A stretch of DNA of 64,000 bases from Micropterix aruncella (GCA_944548615.1 OX155960.1:31205888-31269887), one strand, 5' to 3'. Counted from the first letter of the stretch, positions 43,002 to 55,289 are shown. Made by a program: numbers and translations. The notes: generated by a model not told the origin, from the sequence alone.

Positions 43002-43190
43002 CGGTTGAACTATATAGAAGTTGATGTGCTGCAGATCTATCTAGTGGCGAGTGACAACAAAGCGGATAGCATAAAAAACCAACTCCATAAAAAAATACAT
43101 ATACGTTCTAATCGGTTGAACGGTATAGAAGTTAATGTACTGTAGCGCCATCTAGTGGCGAGTTACAGCAAAGTGGATAGCGTGAAAATA
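43002..43190 (+). repeat. Repeat family Y, two direct units
   Basis: CGGTTGAAC(T/G)(A/G)TATAGAAGTT, then CTAGTGGCGAGT and (A)CAAAG(C/T)GGATAGC, at 43002-43070 and 43112-43182. The second unit has GCGCCATCTAGTGGCGAG. A diverged inverted copy is at 48140-48245. Confidence 0.65.
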
Positions 43191-44007
43191 TATTCGTGCT
43201 CAAATATACGAGTATTTTCATGGCGATATGTTAAACAGAATGCAAAAATACATATATGTGCTAACTTTCATGGTGATCGGTCAAACGTTGTCGAAATCTA
43301 TTAGGCTCGGACAGATAGACAGAGTGATGTGCATCCAACATCCATTTTAATATACATATACGAGTATATAGATAAGGTATCAAATGCATGTAATACGAAC
43401 TCGTGAATCGTTGAAGATCGTTGTATACGTCACCGCTTCTGAATTAGTTTTCTTCGACTGGTTTTCTAATCCAATACTACGAAACAGACATTGATCTAAT
43501 TTAGTTTGTAATAAATGAGAACAATGACAATGACCCATTTTACCCAGCGGTAAATCAGCATTAAATTCGGTCTATTTATTCTTGAAGGAATCGCAAACAT
43601 TATGACTTTCTGCCACTGTTGCTGCACGGCTTGTGTATATCTACGGCTGCGCACAACGCATCACCATCCTGCCGAGCAGTGAAACAAATGAATTTATGCA
43701 ATTTCACACTAGCATTGTACCCGTACATGTATTTCAATTGAAACGAGTAGCATACTCTCATTTCCTAGGCTCGTAATATAATTGGAGCGTCTGCATGCAA
43801 TTCGAAAAGTAGAAGAAGAAAATAAGCTCAACTCACACTAACTCACACTGGTGAGTTGAGCTTAGCGAGTGGGCGAGTGGCTTGACCACATATCTCTATT
43901 TCAGTTAAAAAACTATTGTAATTATAGTTATCAATAAATCTAAACCTGTACTGATAATACAACAATAAACGAGCTCTTTTTATCGTAGCACTATAAACTC
44001 GGCTATT
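43191..44007. other. No gene seen; small hairpin
   Basis: AAGCTCAACTCAC at 43827 is inverted as GTGAGTTGAGCTT at 43851. Other sequence is A+T-rich; a CATATACGAGTATATAGATA tract at 43352-43372 is simple repeat. Confidence 0.4.
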
Positions 44008-45420
44008 CATTTATTTATTTCTTTATTCACTTGTTACTAATCAACATTGCGGTAAAACCAATGCATTGGAAAATTAAAATGATAAAGATATCACCGTAAT
44101 TATACAAATAGAAAGTCACATAGTACTAGCTATAATATAAGAATAAATAATTGATAGCCTGCAATTTAAACGATTAAGTGTTGGCCGTAAAAATATCAAA
44201 ATCTGGTGCCGTCGAGTGAATTTCATTTAAGCACCGCAAAGCATGCGCCAACAAGTTCCACCTCGTAAGGTTAGTGCGTGAGAACGGCTCTGTGAAAAAA
44301 TAGTGGGATCGAGCACGAAGAAAATTATTAGTTACGAAAAGATCCACCTTGGCTAGTAAGCTATTGTTTTACCACGAATTAGATTAAAAATATACTACCT
44401 ACATGGTCAGCATTTCTCTTTTGAGACAGAGAGAATTATAGCCAACCAACCATGCCTGTGAGAAATGCAGTCGGATACAAAAATGGATAATATTCGCACT
44501 GCTTGAAGTACAAAAATGTCAAAAAACACTTCTGTACCTTTTCCAGCATGAGGGTATAGGTATCTTTATGTGGATTCGAAATAGCTGCATTCGTTTCCAT
44601 GCTACTTTTAAGAATCGAGTTGTACAACGTGCGCATGACCCGAATATTATTGAAGTGTTTGGACTGCCTTATCATGTATTACTTTGACCAAACTTCCATC
44701 GCAATTTTAATATTGACAATAGAAGCAGCGAGTTCAAGAAGGGCACTCCAACTAACTATGAGCAAAACTTTTTATTGCCGAAGAGAGGGTATGTACTAAA
44801 GAGCTAGAATATTATATTTATAATAGTACTTAAGTATGTACATGTTTCTTGCTTTTCCCAGTTTAATTTGCTGTCAATCTAAACCCCAAGATACCGAATA
44901 TCGGCTACTGTTCCTATATGTTTGCTCACAACTGCGATTATGAGTGAAAGTACATCCCGTCACATGCACTTTTAAACTTTCTTTGTGAAATGGTTCCTCT
45001 ATTGGTAAGCTGGAACGTTAGCAGTATTCAAAGTTAATACGCTGAGATCTGGCCAGTCCTTTATTTATTTTACACTTGCTTGTATAAACTTGTAGGTTTT
45101 ATTTAGTCCATGTTTTGTTGCTTCATTTAAATAGGAGTACCGTGTCGTCCGCAAAGAATGTAATTTTTCCGTTTATTTGTAAGACACAGTTCATTCATGT
45201 AAATTAAGAAAATAACTTGTCTCAAGACACTCGTGGAAATCTAAATGAAACGCATTATGGCATGCTCTGTTACTGTCCTATGATTGTCTTTTGTGATCTT
45301 CCAGTCAAATAACTTTTAAACCAGTCTAGGGATGGCCGTCTAATGTAGCACTCAACCGTTCCTGTAATAGCAAATCTCGTCCCTGTTGCTGCTATGTCAC
45401 ATATCCTCTGATGGTAGGTC
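44008..45420 (-). pseudogene. Jockey/CR1-like LINE, RT and 3' UTR (copy 2)
   Basis: Reading the - strand from 45420: LDWFKSYLTGR (near 45330), FLIYMNELC (near 45200), GKITFFADDTVLLF (catalytic FADD, near 45150), RYLGV then IDSKLNW (near 44900), then SILKSSMETN...KVQKCFLTFLYFKQ and PTAFLTGMVGW (44436-44675), then a 3' UTR matching 87-645. These are the RT blocks in correct order with several frameshifts and stops between them. The N-terminus and endonuclease are missing. Confidence 0.85.
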
Positions 45421-46057
45421 ACGTTAATCCTTCCTGTTTGAGGTGCTCCAACGCGTGTCTTTGCGGTTTTTATAGCTGGCTAATTAATTATCAATGTTGC
45501 TTGGCTTTGCGGTCTCCGTTTAATATCATGGCTTCACATCTTGTCGCATAGTCAAATCACCCAGCATTGCTCTCACCATTGCTGTTGGTCCACCTTTCTT
45601 TGGTTCGTCTTGATCGGGAGAGCACACTAATTGCTTACTTGGCTGTCAGCACATTGTCAATTGCCGACTTCCAGTCATAGATTTGGTTGCAGTCAAAGGA
45701 CGCGTTGCAAAAACATTGTTGTGATTTCACAGTGCAATCTGAGGATTCATTATTCAAACGACACATTTTCGATTATATCACAGGGAAAAAACAGGTTTAA
45801 TTGCTTCACAAGTCGTTTTTATGTACCTAATAAAAAAAGCATGAATATTTTATACGGTAAAATCGATTTCAACTCGATTCTCCGTACACACTAATCATGA
45901 TATCGTATGTTTACTTTCTCTGCTGTACCTAGTATTGGGTTACTTGTTTGGAAGGTGGTCACTTTTCGTCCTTCCGTATGTTGTTGCATACTGAACATTT
46001 TCTTAAAAATGGTAAAAAAAACCTTCATGATGTAGTTCAGAGCTAATGTTTAACGAA
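45421..46057. other. No gene seen
   Basis: May contain further decayed LINE sequence, but no motif could be read. Confidence 0.3.
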
Positions 46058-46255
46058 TTCGAACTACGCCTCGGGTGGCACGGTTCGCTTCTCGGATAAG
46101 GACCCACAGATGTAACGGAACCCAACCGGGTTCGTCTGCCGACTGCGAGAGGGCGCTCTTTGATTTTTTTAATGAAATGAATATTCCGATGAAATCAGAC
46201 CTTAACTATTTGTCGGGAAAGTTGTGGGGTGACACAGCCGATTATTTCTTTCACA
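46058..46255 (+). repeat. Interspersed repeat family B, copy 1
   Basis: Matches 59165-59365: GGAACCCAACCGGGTTCGTC, GAGAGGGCGCTC, ATTTTTTTAATGAA, then GGGGTGACAC. About 200 bp, no ORF, ends in a T-rich stretch. SINE-like size; no Pol III boxes seen. Confidence 0.65.
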
Positions 46256-46376
46256 TTTGAATAGTTTAGTTAAACAATATGAAATTTAAAAAAAAAACAT
46301 AATATCAGAGTAGCGGTAAGTCGATCCATACGTACTCTATAATTTTCCGATGAAAGCAGCACAGTTTTCATTTATT

Positions 46377-47319
<943 letters not shown>

Positions 47320-47660
47320 TGATACGATATTCACATACACACGGCTATGATGCGATATTCCATCATGGAATGCCAGTGACTATCTTCCGGCTTCATCATC
47401 AGACCTTGAAACCTAATCGTGGTCAAAGTTCATTCTAAGACTTTTCTAACAAGTCCAAACACAGCTATGATACGATGTTCCATCATGAAGTTCCAGTTCA
47501 TATCTTCCGACTCCATCATCAGATCAGTTCGACAGTACCATATTATTGTATTGTCATCAGAACTACATATAGCTGCCAATTTTCATGACGATCCTTGGAA
47601 GATGGTTAAATTAGTTACCTTAGATTCCATTACATAGTTACATGCAGGTCGACCTAATAA
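47320..47660 (+). repeat. Repeat family N, copy 1
   Basis: CTATGATACGATNTTCCATCAT occurs twice (47340-47365 and 47464-47487), then CTCCATCATCAGATCAG, GTACCATATTATTGTATTG, ATCAGAACTACAT. The second half resembles 51340-51560. Confidence 0.5.
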
Positions 47661-47767
47661 AAGCGTGTTAAAAAGTGATATGCAATCATATATATAAAAC
47701 TGGATATATGGTATATCCGTCCTTAAATAGACACCGTTCGACCGGTCACCATAAAAGTTGGCACATA

Positions 47768-48126
47768 CAGTAGGACTGCGGTTATTTGAGCCCCGATTAA
47801 CCGAGTTCTAGGTTAACCGAGGTCGTAAAGGCCACGGTCAGGCCATGTTTTTAAACCCCCGACGTCACTCCTGTGCTCCAATTATACTCAATACTGTATT
47901 TTATAAGTTATGTATGTATGTATTAAATTACGTTTTTTTTACTGGCTACTTTTAAATGTGTAGGTAATAGATGTACCTATTCTTTTACTTCATTGATTAC
48001 GATTTCATTAATTTCAAACTTTACCATATGTTTCCCCTCACAATTTACGTCAGAGTCCGTGTTATCAGAGTTTTCGATTATCCGAGGTACCTTCGGTCCA
48101 CGTTACCTCGGATAAGTGAGGGACTA
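47768..48126. mobile_element. Pogo/Tigger-like MITE, 359 bp, TA-flanked
   Basis: Left end CAGTAGGACTGCGGTTATTT then GAG; right end, inverted, TAGTCCCTCACTTATCCGAG; TA on both sides (47766-47767, 48127-48128). Near each end are further TTA(A/T)CCGAGGT words (AGGTTAACCGAGGTCG; TTACCTCGGATAAG). CAGT-type ends with repeated TTATCCGAG words are the Tigger style. No transposase. Confidence 0.65.
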
Positions 48127-48139
48127 TATATGTATTTTT

Positions 48140-48245
48140 TCACGGAGAAGGTTTTTGTGCTATTCACTTTGTTGTAACTTGTCACTAGATAGCGCTGTAC
48201 ACTTATATATCGTTCAACCTATCATCATGAAAATTCGTGAATTCG
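48140..48245 (-). repeat. Repeat family Y, third unit
   Basis: Inverted: GGTTGAACGATATATAAGTG, CAGCGCTATCTAGTGACAAG, AACAAAGTGAATAGC. Directly follows the pogo-like MITE. Confidence 0.55.
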
Positions 48246-48439
48246 TCGTAATATCACATACCAAAAAATATTATAAAATTAAAATAAAACGTTTATTGTA
48301 ATTTAATTGATTACTTTCATATACCGAATCACCCACGACGGGCTCACTACTAAAAAATGACCCTGTATACATAAAACCCACTCTAAAGAGAGGTGTAGGT
48401 TTCTCTAGGAGAGGTGTTTTGGGGAATGGCACCAAACTC

Positions 48440-48815
48440 AAAAAGAATTTTCTCCTCCAGAAAAGAGCGGTACGCAGTTTATAAAGAGTCTCACCAAGAA
48501 GTTCTTGCAAGCCGCTATTTGTAAAATCAGGAATAATGACTCTATTTTCTTCTTACATCTACCAAAATATTATGTACGCTCGTAGACACCTAACAGAAGC
48601 TCCGGTGAATAGTGATTTTCATCATCACGTTACGAGGAATAAATCCAATCTCCACATAAACCGACAGCGACTTAGCAAAGTGCGATACAGTTTTATTCAC
48701 CAAAATTTGTCCTTCTATAATAAGATTCCAGAGCAAATTAAAAGCCTTGGAGAGGACCAATTTAAAAAGATAATTATACATAATTTGGTAAGAAACCCTT
48801 TTGCATTCCGCCTCC
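48440..48815 (+). pseudogene. CR1/jockey-like RT C-terminal fragment
   Basis: The + strand reads KRAVRSL, then SPRSSCKPLFVKSGIMTLFS, SSYIYQNIMYARRHL, HHHVTRNKSNLHI and VRYSFIHQNLSFYNKIPEQI. This is the extreme C-terminus of CR1/jockey polymerases (Q-K-R-A-x-R, S-C-K-P-x-F, then R-x-K-x-x-L and Y-N-x-I-P). One stop after RSL. It stops abruptly at about 48815, where a different LINE begins. Confidence 0.75.
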
Positions 48816-49766
48816 AATGCACTGGAAGGTAATGCTCTATGACTGGACGCCAGAGATGCTGAAATTTTATTTGAATGCCTTTCAGCATACACTTCCAGAC
48901 CCCAGTAACCTCGCTCGTTGGAGCTTTGCCGAGGATAGTTCTTGTCCCCTCTGTAGCAATACCCCTTGCACAGCTAGACACATTCTAGCTGGCTGCAAGG
49001 TGGCCTTAGATCAAGGACGGTACACTTACCGCCATGACAAAGTTCTCGCTGTTATTCGCGAGGTAATTAGTCTCTCAGTGGCTCGTGCCAACAAGGGTTT
49101 GACAGTATCCTCCAAACCCCCAATACAGTTTGTGCGGGATGGCTCTAAAGGCAAAAAACATTTAACTACAAAACCTTTCTCAATAATCGAGAAAGCTACA
49201 GATTGGATTCTGGAGGTTGATTCGGTCTCTAAGCAGTATAAATTCCCTGAAAGTCTCGGATGCACAGCCCTCCGTCCAGATATAACTCTTTACTCTCTAT
49301 CTCGGAAGGTGGCTCTTATTGTAGAATTAACTGTTCCATGGGAATCAAATATCCCAAAAGACCACGAGTACAAATTAAATAAATACCATGATCTTGCAAA
49401 TGCCGTAACCCGGAACGGCTTCACTGTTCACCTTCACGCGGTGGAAGTTGGCGCTCGTGGCCTGCCAGCTAAATCTCTATTTCACCTCTTTAAAGATCTT
49501 GGCCTTTCCAGAAAAATAATCAACTCTTTCTTAGAAAAATTATCTAAAACTGCGATTTGCGCATCTCAAATTCTATGGCTTCGAAGGGGGAGTGAATGGG
49601 TGGCAAGGTGAACGCTCACATGTGGCAAGACAGCTGTCCTAAACCTACCACAGCCGGTTCGTAAGTCCGGAATCCACTGCTCACCCCCCAGAAGTGTAAA
49701 AAAATAGTATTATGATGGGCCCGACTCCGGTCGGTGAATTCCATGGCAGCTCCGTTTGTATTTATT
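48816..49766 (+). mobile_element. Utopia/R2-like LINE, 3' end
   Basis: The last ORF part (48817-49611) and a 155-bp 3' UTR with GGGCCCGACTCCGGTCGGTG and GGCAGCTCCGTTT, followed by an A/T tail. Its 3' UTR matches 30923-31105. 5'-truncated: the RT is missing. It abuts a CR1/jockey fragment with no gap. Confidence 0.8.
48817..49611 (+). CDS. Intact C-terminal reading frame of a LINE with restriction-like endonuclease
   Basis: 264 codons without a stop. Residues about 1-40: YDWTPEMLKFYLNAFQHTLP and PSNLARW; then a CCHC knuckle CPLCSNTPCTARHILAGC (about 43-60); then ALDQGRYTYRHDKVLAVI; and the PD-(D/E)xK-like nuclease region LRPDITLYS...ALIVELTVPWE (about 151-175), followed by HEYKLNKYHDLAN and VEVGARGLPAKSL. 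This layout (CCHC then R-P-D...E) is that of R2-group LINEs that cut DNA with a restriction-like endonuclease. The first Met is incidental: it falls at the fusion point. RT absent, so not autonomous, but the frame has stayed open, suggesting a recent insertion. Confidence 0.8.
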   Translation: MHWKVMLYDWTPEMLKFYLNAFQHTLPDPSNLARWSFAEDSSCPLCSNTPCTARHILAGCKVALDQGRYTYRHDKVLAVIREVISLSVARANKGLTVSSKPPIQFVRDGSKGKKHLTTKPFSIIEKATDWILEVDSVSKQYKFPESLGCTALRPDITLYSLSRKVALIVELTVPWESNIPKDHEYKLNKYHDLANAVTRNGFTVHLHAVEVGARGLPAKSLFHLFKDLGLSRKIINSFLEKLSKTAICASQILWLRRGSEWVAR

Positions 49767-50279
49767 TATTATATATGGTACAAGGGAGTTTAAAAATTCT
49801 GAGTTTATTTTCCATGTTGATGATTAATGAAATGCGTAAAGTTTTAAACATAATGGTATTATGATAGCTGACATTCTAATGTTAAACATATTTGTTAATT
49901 AAAAATATAATTTATTATACATCTATTAATTTTTTAAAAAAATTACGAAGGCATATTGCTGGATTGACAATAAAATATATATATTTTGATTATGCTACAT
50001 AGAATTTGCATTTCTATATTAATATATTATTCTCCCTGACTTAAATCACATTAGTATATTTTGATTATTTGTATGTAGGTAATATTGAATGTAATATTAC
50101 AGCCATGACAACTATCACGATAGTTATGTTTTTAATAATTAAATTTTTAGCATTTAATTTTGTGACGCATCCAAGTGTAGGAATGCCTATCTACTGGAGT
50201 AGTTGATTGTATTGTATTGTATTGTAGGTATATTAGTTCTATTATTAGGTGTTTTTATTTTTAATAACAAATATGTTTG
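49767..50279. other. No gene seen
   Basis: A+T-rich. Contains a TATTG pentamer run (ATTGTATTGTATTGTATTG near 50207). Confidence 0.35.
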
Positions 50280-50830
50280 TATATTACGCCATTTCTGTAG
50301 CATTTGATACAGAAAAACGCACGGCGTTCATTTATACGGCGATCGTAGTATAGCATAATGCGTATTAAAGATAGCGCTCTAAATAGGCCTACACGGTATC
50401 CTATCTCAAAATAAAATAATAATATAATAACAAATAAATATTTGAATCATAGCTATTTTAATATTAATTACATAAATATGTCAATTTTTAATTTGGGATA
50501 CAGGTATAGGTAATAGGAATAATTAAGCACTTTAACGTCCACATAGACTAATACATAGCACTCTATCTCTCTGTATTATTACTGTCATGTAATCAGCCTA
50601 TATATAAATGTCACTGACAATTGAATGTTATTGTTGTTATCATTGGTTAAATTATTTGGTTTTTGTTATCAATCAGTCCTTTATTTAAAAAAAACGTTCA
50701 TTATGAATTTTTAATATAAATGGTCAAATAAAACGGACAACGCATCAGCGCCACCTGCATGTCGCCGGCGCAGGAGGGTTGCCAAAACGTGCGATGACGT
50801 TAAGCAATCTAATAGCATATATAATATATG
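50280..50830 (+). repeat. Repeat family J, copy 2
   Basis: Diverged but collinear with copy 1: AAGATAGCGCTCTAAATAGG, CGGTATCCTATCTC, ATCATTGGTTAAATTAT, AATCAGTCCTTTAT, GGAGGGTTGCCAAAA, GCAATCTAATAGC. Confidence 0.6.
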
Positions 50831-51339
50831 CTTAGTATCTACCCTTTACGTACTCGTAAAATTGTAATGTTGGTCAGTTTTTCATTGAACGAAAATCCGA
50901 AACTCCGAGATATAAATCGTGAAATCCAATAGAAATGCGCCGCTTAGGCCGTGTCATTTATTTTTATGTAAAAGTAATATTATCATCAAAAAGCACACTC
51001 CACAAATTGAATGAATAGCTTATCTTAACGCGGTTTGTTTCAGATGGATCTGATTGTGTGTGTGTGTGGTCATCAACTCGGCTAATGCTCTAGATATGTA
51101 CATACATAATTAGATAGAGCTCGAGCCTAAACAGCTCGAGAATTCGGTCATTAATGTGTTTCTGTAACATTTCTAACCAAATATCAAAGTATTTAAAATT
51201 ATAATAATAGGCGTTGATACGTTGACTTAAGAGCATTCTTTGAGTAGATACATAAGACATGTAATGTGCGCTCTACTGCTTTACATAAATGTAGTTGGGC
51301 CTCTTGTCCACACACGTTTTTTGCCGCTAGGCACGGTCT
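50831..51339. other. No gene seen
   Basis: A+T-rich; a (GT)n stretch of six units lies near 51056. Confidence 0.3.
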
Positions 51340-51560
51340 TCAGTGTTGTATGGATAACTTGGTATCAGGGAGTTCCAGTCCCTACATCTCGACTCTATCA
51401 TCAAATCAGCTCGATGGTACCATAATGTTGCATTATCACCGAACTTACATAAGTATGCAAAATTTCCGCTCAATCGGATATCATCAAGTGGTCGAAAAAT
51501 GGTTTGCAAATTTTAAATCGGACAACTTATTATACATACGAAAATTGCAAGTTAAAGAAA
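51340..51560 (+). repeat. Repeat family N, copy 2
   Basis: CATCTCGACTCTATCATCA, AATCAGCTCGATGGTACCAT, ATTATCACCGAACTTACATA parallel to 47500-47585. Weak but collinear. Confidence 0.4.
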
Positions 51561-51791
51561 GCTTGTAAAAAGAAGATAATTTTGATTTAATTCATAACTG
51601 CTTATGTTTTAACACTTGTATATAAAAATCCAACAAATCGTATGTTTGCATTTTTAATATTAGTCTGTTTAGGTACACACTATCGATTAAAAAAAGAAAA
51701 TCGCGGGTATGAATTAATTCCAGGTGTAAGTTTAGTTCCACTGGGCTCTATCACAAGAAACAGTCGTAGCTTAGCGTTCATTCTGAGATGA

Positions 51792-51970
51792 TCAGGGGCA
51801 GTCTATGTCAACTCCAAGTTCGGCCGGCTCGGTGGTGGGGAATCCGTCCTGGTCGACGCAGTAGTAGCGACCGCCGGACTGCTGCCTCGACGCGTAGTTC
51901 CCGTTACCGGAGCAGCTCATCGTAAACGTCAGACCAGCCTCCTGGTAGAGGATGTTATCGCGCGCGCAAT
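51792..51970 (-). CDS. Last exon of a Cys-rich thyroglobulin-type-1-like protein
   Basis: Acceptor AATGTTGCAG before 51970, open to TGA at 51792-51794: a split codon plus about 58 residues, starting CARDNILYQEAGLTFTMSC, then GNGNYASRQQSGGRYYCVDQ, DGFPTTEPAEL and ending IDCP. The pattern C-x(n)-C-x(n)-G-x-Y-Y-C-V-D-x-x-G-x(n)-C resembles the second half of a thyroglobulin type-1 repeat (C-W-C-V-D), with Tyr in place of the Trp-Cys pair. Such domains occur in secreted protease inhibitors and matrix proteins. G+C-rich against its flanks. Upstream exons would lie at higher coordinates; none was found in the window with confidence. Confidence 0.7.
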
Positions 51971-52479
51971 CTGCAACATTTCAAACGTGTGAATCTCGCG
52001 AAAGCCTCTCTTCCGACTAATTAAAAACTCGTTAATTTACGGAACGATCTTAATTACTCGCTTTGTTCGGGGGTTTGGGGGAATTTATTAGAGTCACATG
52101 ATAATTAGGTGTGACGTAACGTTATTTCAATTTTATGAGGCGGGTGTTTAATCATGAAGGGCTGGAAAGGGTGGTTTTGCTGGCGAGTTCGTCTCTTTAT
52201 TAACCCATTGAATACCGAGGTGCCAACTATACGTCATTTTAGACGCCAACATATAGCTATTTCATTCAAGTTTAAACGGAAGTCCTACGCAATATTGCTT
52301 AGTCGGCAACCAACCATCTGCCAAATATTGAGTAGTTGGCATTCACTGTGTTAAATTGTTTGCAAAGCTGTACCTAATCATCAAATCATACTTCTACTGT
52401 ATTAGAGGGCAAGACGCGATCCTCTGTCTCTCCATAACCCGAAGACATGTGAAGGAAGTCCCCGGTAGGAAAACACTAA
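51971..52479. other. Intron/spacer, no gene seen
   Basis: Presumed intron of the gene ending at 51792 (- strand). Short frames only. Confidence 0.35.
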
Positions 52480-52930
52480 AGTAACATGACCCATTATAGG
52501 AATATTATAAATAAATCTGGCGGATGATTCCTGTACCCCTGGGATTATCTTTTGCAGCTTCTTACCGAGGTCGGAGCCATAAACAATATCTCCGTAATCT
52601 AGAATCGGTTATATGAGCGCATTCGTAACAGCTTTACAAACATTGATAAGCAGGAACTGCCGGAGTTTTTGCAGTGTTTTTAATCTGGCGAAACACTATT
52701 GGGTGTTTTTCTTTGTCTACTCTTGGTATTTTAGCAGTGACTCTACGTGCAAACCGAGGTATTTACATGTATTCACTAGTGGTAGTGTACCGCCGATGAG
52801 TATTTCGCATGAGATGTCATTTCTACATTTGAGCACATGGCTTCTAGTTCCAAATAATGTAACTTCACACTTCCTTGGATTTAGTTTGATATTGCGATTC
52901 AGATCAGCGGGTTTTTTTTCTAAACTTTAG
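52480..52930 (-). pseudogene. Jockey-like LINE RT fragment
   Basis: One - strand frame with three stops: LNRNIKLNPRKCEVTLFGTR, ILIGGTLPLVNTCKYLGLHV, CFARLKTLQKLRQF, PILDYGDIVYGSDL. These are the blocks after the catalytic site (N-x-x-K-C-x-x-x-x-F, C-K-Y-L-G, P-x-L-D-Y-G). The catalytic part and 3' UTR are missing or unreadable. Confidence 0.8.
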
Positions 52931-54127
52931 TGACCACCATCCGGGAGGTCGCCCGATGAATACATGCATGAAGTCTAAAATAAACCTGCTCGTTGACAGT
53001 TCAAGCGTCCTTGCCCCATGTATAAAGAAAAGCACCAAACTCAGTCCCGCATACGTTGCCACAACACAAGGCGCAAGTCAATGAATACCCATTAATATAT
53101 ACGGACAAATTCACAATTTCATACGACAACAAAATATAGAAGTATAACATTTTATAACAGGTCTCCAGAAGAATTAAAAAGATACAATTATATACACTAT
53201 TTAAAAAACCAACCAAAGAATTTTTATTTCAAAGATGTTTATATTGCCCAGACTTTTACAATTTTATAAACACAATCGACTACTTGAATTGATTTGATTT
53301 TTGACATTTTAATTTTAACCCTATCTTTTCAAAATTTTATTTTATAGTCATTTTTTTTACTGATTATGTAACATACTTTAGGGAAATCGTTTTTTTTTTT
53401 TACTTTATGATTATTATTTTTTGCGAGGTTTTTAATTATATTTTTTTAATAGCTGGTCGTTGATTTGGTTTTTCTATTTTGGATATTTTTTAATTCTATT
53501 TTTAATATTTAGACAATGTAAGAGCTGATTTTGAACAGTTTATTGACATTAAGATTTTTAATGTGATTAATTTTTTTGCCAGGTTTATCATTGAGATAAG
53601 AAATATAAATAATGTATTCTATAAATAAAGCATTTCCCTGGCAGGGTTTTTTAATGAAATAAACTTGGAACTTTATCGATCTCGTTGCCATGCCAAAACT
53701 GCATATTTCTTAACAGTGTCGCATACCATATTACGATCTCTAGCAATATCTTGCAGTCTGTTTCCAGTGAGCTTGCCCTGCCGCTGCGCCGCCCATATAC
53801 CGTTATGCCAATATTGTCTATCAGTCATCGCTAATAGAATGTTGCTGCTTCTTCGGCCGGCAATCGGTGCGTGTTTGATCGCTCAAGTCGGTCAGTTGCC
53901 GTTGTCGACGACGCACGGTGTTTCGCCATAGATGCTAAACGCTATAATATCATTATCGAATATTCTAAATATTACGTCAAAGCGATAATTGCACGCCTAA
54001 TGCACTTTCACTAATTAAGGGGACCCAAGCCGACCGCGCTCGCATTCAATCGTACTTCTACGAATTCTCTGAAACCTATTGTTCCAGAATAAAAATGTAG
54101 CTTCTGAATTTTTTAATATTAAATATC
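52931..54127. other. No gene confirmed
   Basis: A+T-rich. On the - strand, 53671-53823 has a 50-codon frame starting MTDRQYWHNGIWAAQRQGKL with LQDIARDRNMVCDTVKKYA, a possible helix-turn-helix, perhaps a transposase remnant. Unproven. Confidence 0.3.
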
Positions 54128-54420
54128 TACACTGAGAAAAAATATGTACGTGGGCTCCTTAAATAGGGATCTCCCTAGCTGCAATAATAGGCAAACAAGG
54201 ACACGGTTTCATAAAGATGCTACGCCATGCTTGATAATATATGAAGCGTAATGGCTTTAATCTATTAACGGTATGTCAAACGTTGTTGCCGAATTTGCGT
54301 TCCTGGCGGTGGTATACCAACTGCATGTCTGACTGCCATAACGCCTCACAAGAATGTAGCCGTGTCTTTATCTATTGTATTAGGCGTCATTATCGACCAT
54401 TATGAAAGTATGTACCATCT
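54128..54420 (+). repeat. Interspersed repeat family P, copy 2
   Basis: Collinear with 33133-33425; see that entry for shared blocks. Confidence 0.65.
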
Positions 54421-54699
54421 GGTTTACACGTTGCAGGTCAACGTATAAGAAACGTGTACGATACAACGTAACTGGGTTGAGCAAACGAGAGGCAAGAGCA
54501 AACGATGGCAAAACTTGGCAAGAGCAAACGATACGCTAACGCGAATATCGACATCGACACTAAACACTCACTTTTATAAGTTGCCAGTCAATATAAATAA
54601 GCAGTCATACCAAATCAACAGCGATTACAGAAATCCTAAATGGCAGTTTGCGTCCCGATGCTTGGTTTAAGTTTGCCCTTGTTACAAGCGAAACTGTCG

Positions 54700-54790
54700 G
54701 AAATATTTTCACCAGGTGAAGTCTAAGGCCGCGGGGAGTGATGGACTCAGTGTATATTTGCTATCCCGCATTGGTGACGTAATACTTTCC
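54700..54790 (+). pseudogene. Possible LINE RT scrap
   Basis: VKSKAAGSDGLSVYLLSRIG resembles the early RT block of jockey-type polymerases (K-x-x-G-x-D-G-x-S). About 25 codons only. Confidence 0.35.
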
Positions 54791-55289
54791 AGTTATAACA
54801 CATATTTTAAATTTGTCTCTTTCTCTTTAAATTTCTCTCTTAAAGATCTCTCTCATATCTCATTCTTTCTGGTTCGTATTCGACTATTTGGAATAGAACT
54901 TTTGTAATGCAAGATTCTGTGAGAGATGTGGGCATTTTTATTCACATTTATCACTAAAAGGACCATTGCAACTGTTAAATTAAAAAACAAAGCTGCTATC
55001 TGATATGAAACGGAACACCGTACGACGTCGCGTCGCTGTTCTCGAGTCTCGAGCGTTGCCCCCTTCGCATTCAACGCCTTCGAACTCAAAGCCGGCTCGT
55101 AAGGACTCCAGTTTGTAAATCGATTGTAGGTGGTATTATTTAAAACTCCGCTAACCGGCACATTCGTTTTGTTGCGCGTTTTTTGCCATCGATGCGGTAC
55201 CGTTTGTGCCAGATTCAGAACCGCGTAACGTTTAGGATGTTTTCTATGAGAACTTATCGATGAGGATTGTAGTCTGGAAGCCTAGATGT
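54791..55289. other. No gene confirmed
   Basis: A - strand frame of 102 codons (54853-55161) is open in a patch of mixed composition; no domain. Confidence 0.3.

Noticed and set aside
44599..44799. + strand frame over the LINE at 44 kb
   Set aside because: Antisense of the RT C-terminus, whose - strand reading has clear family motifs.
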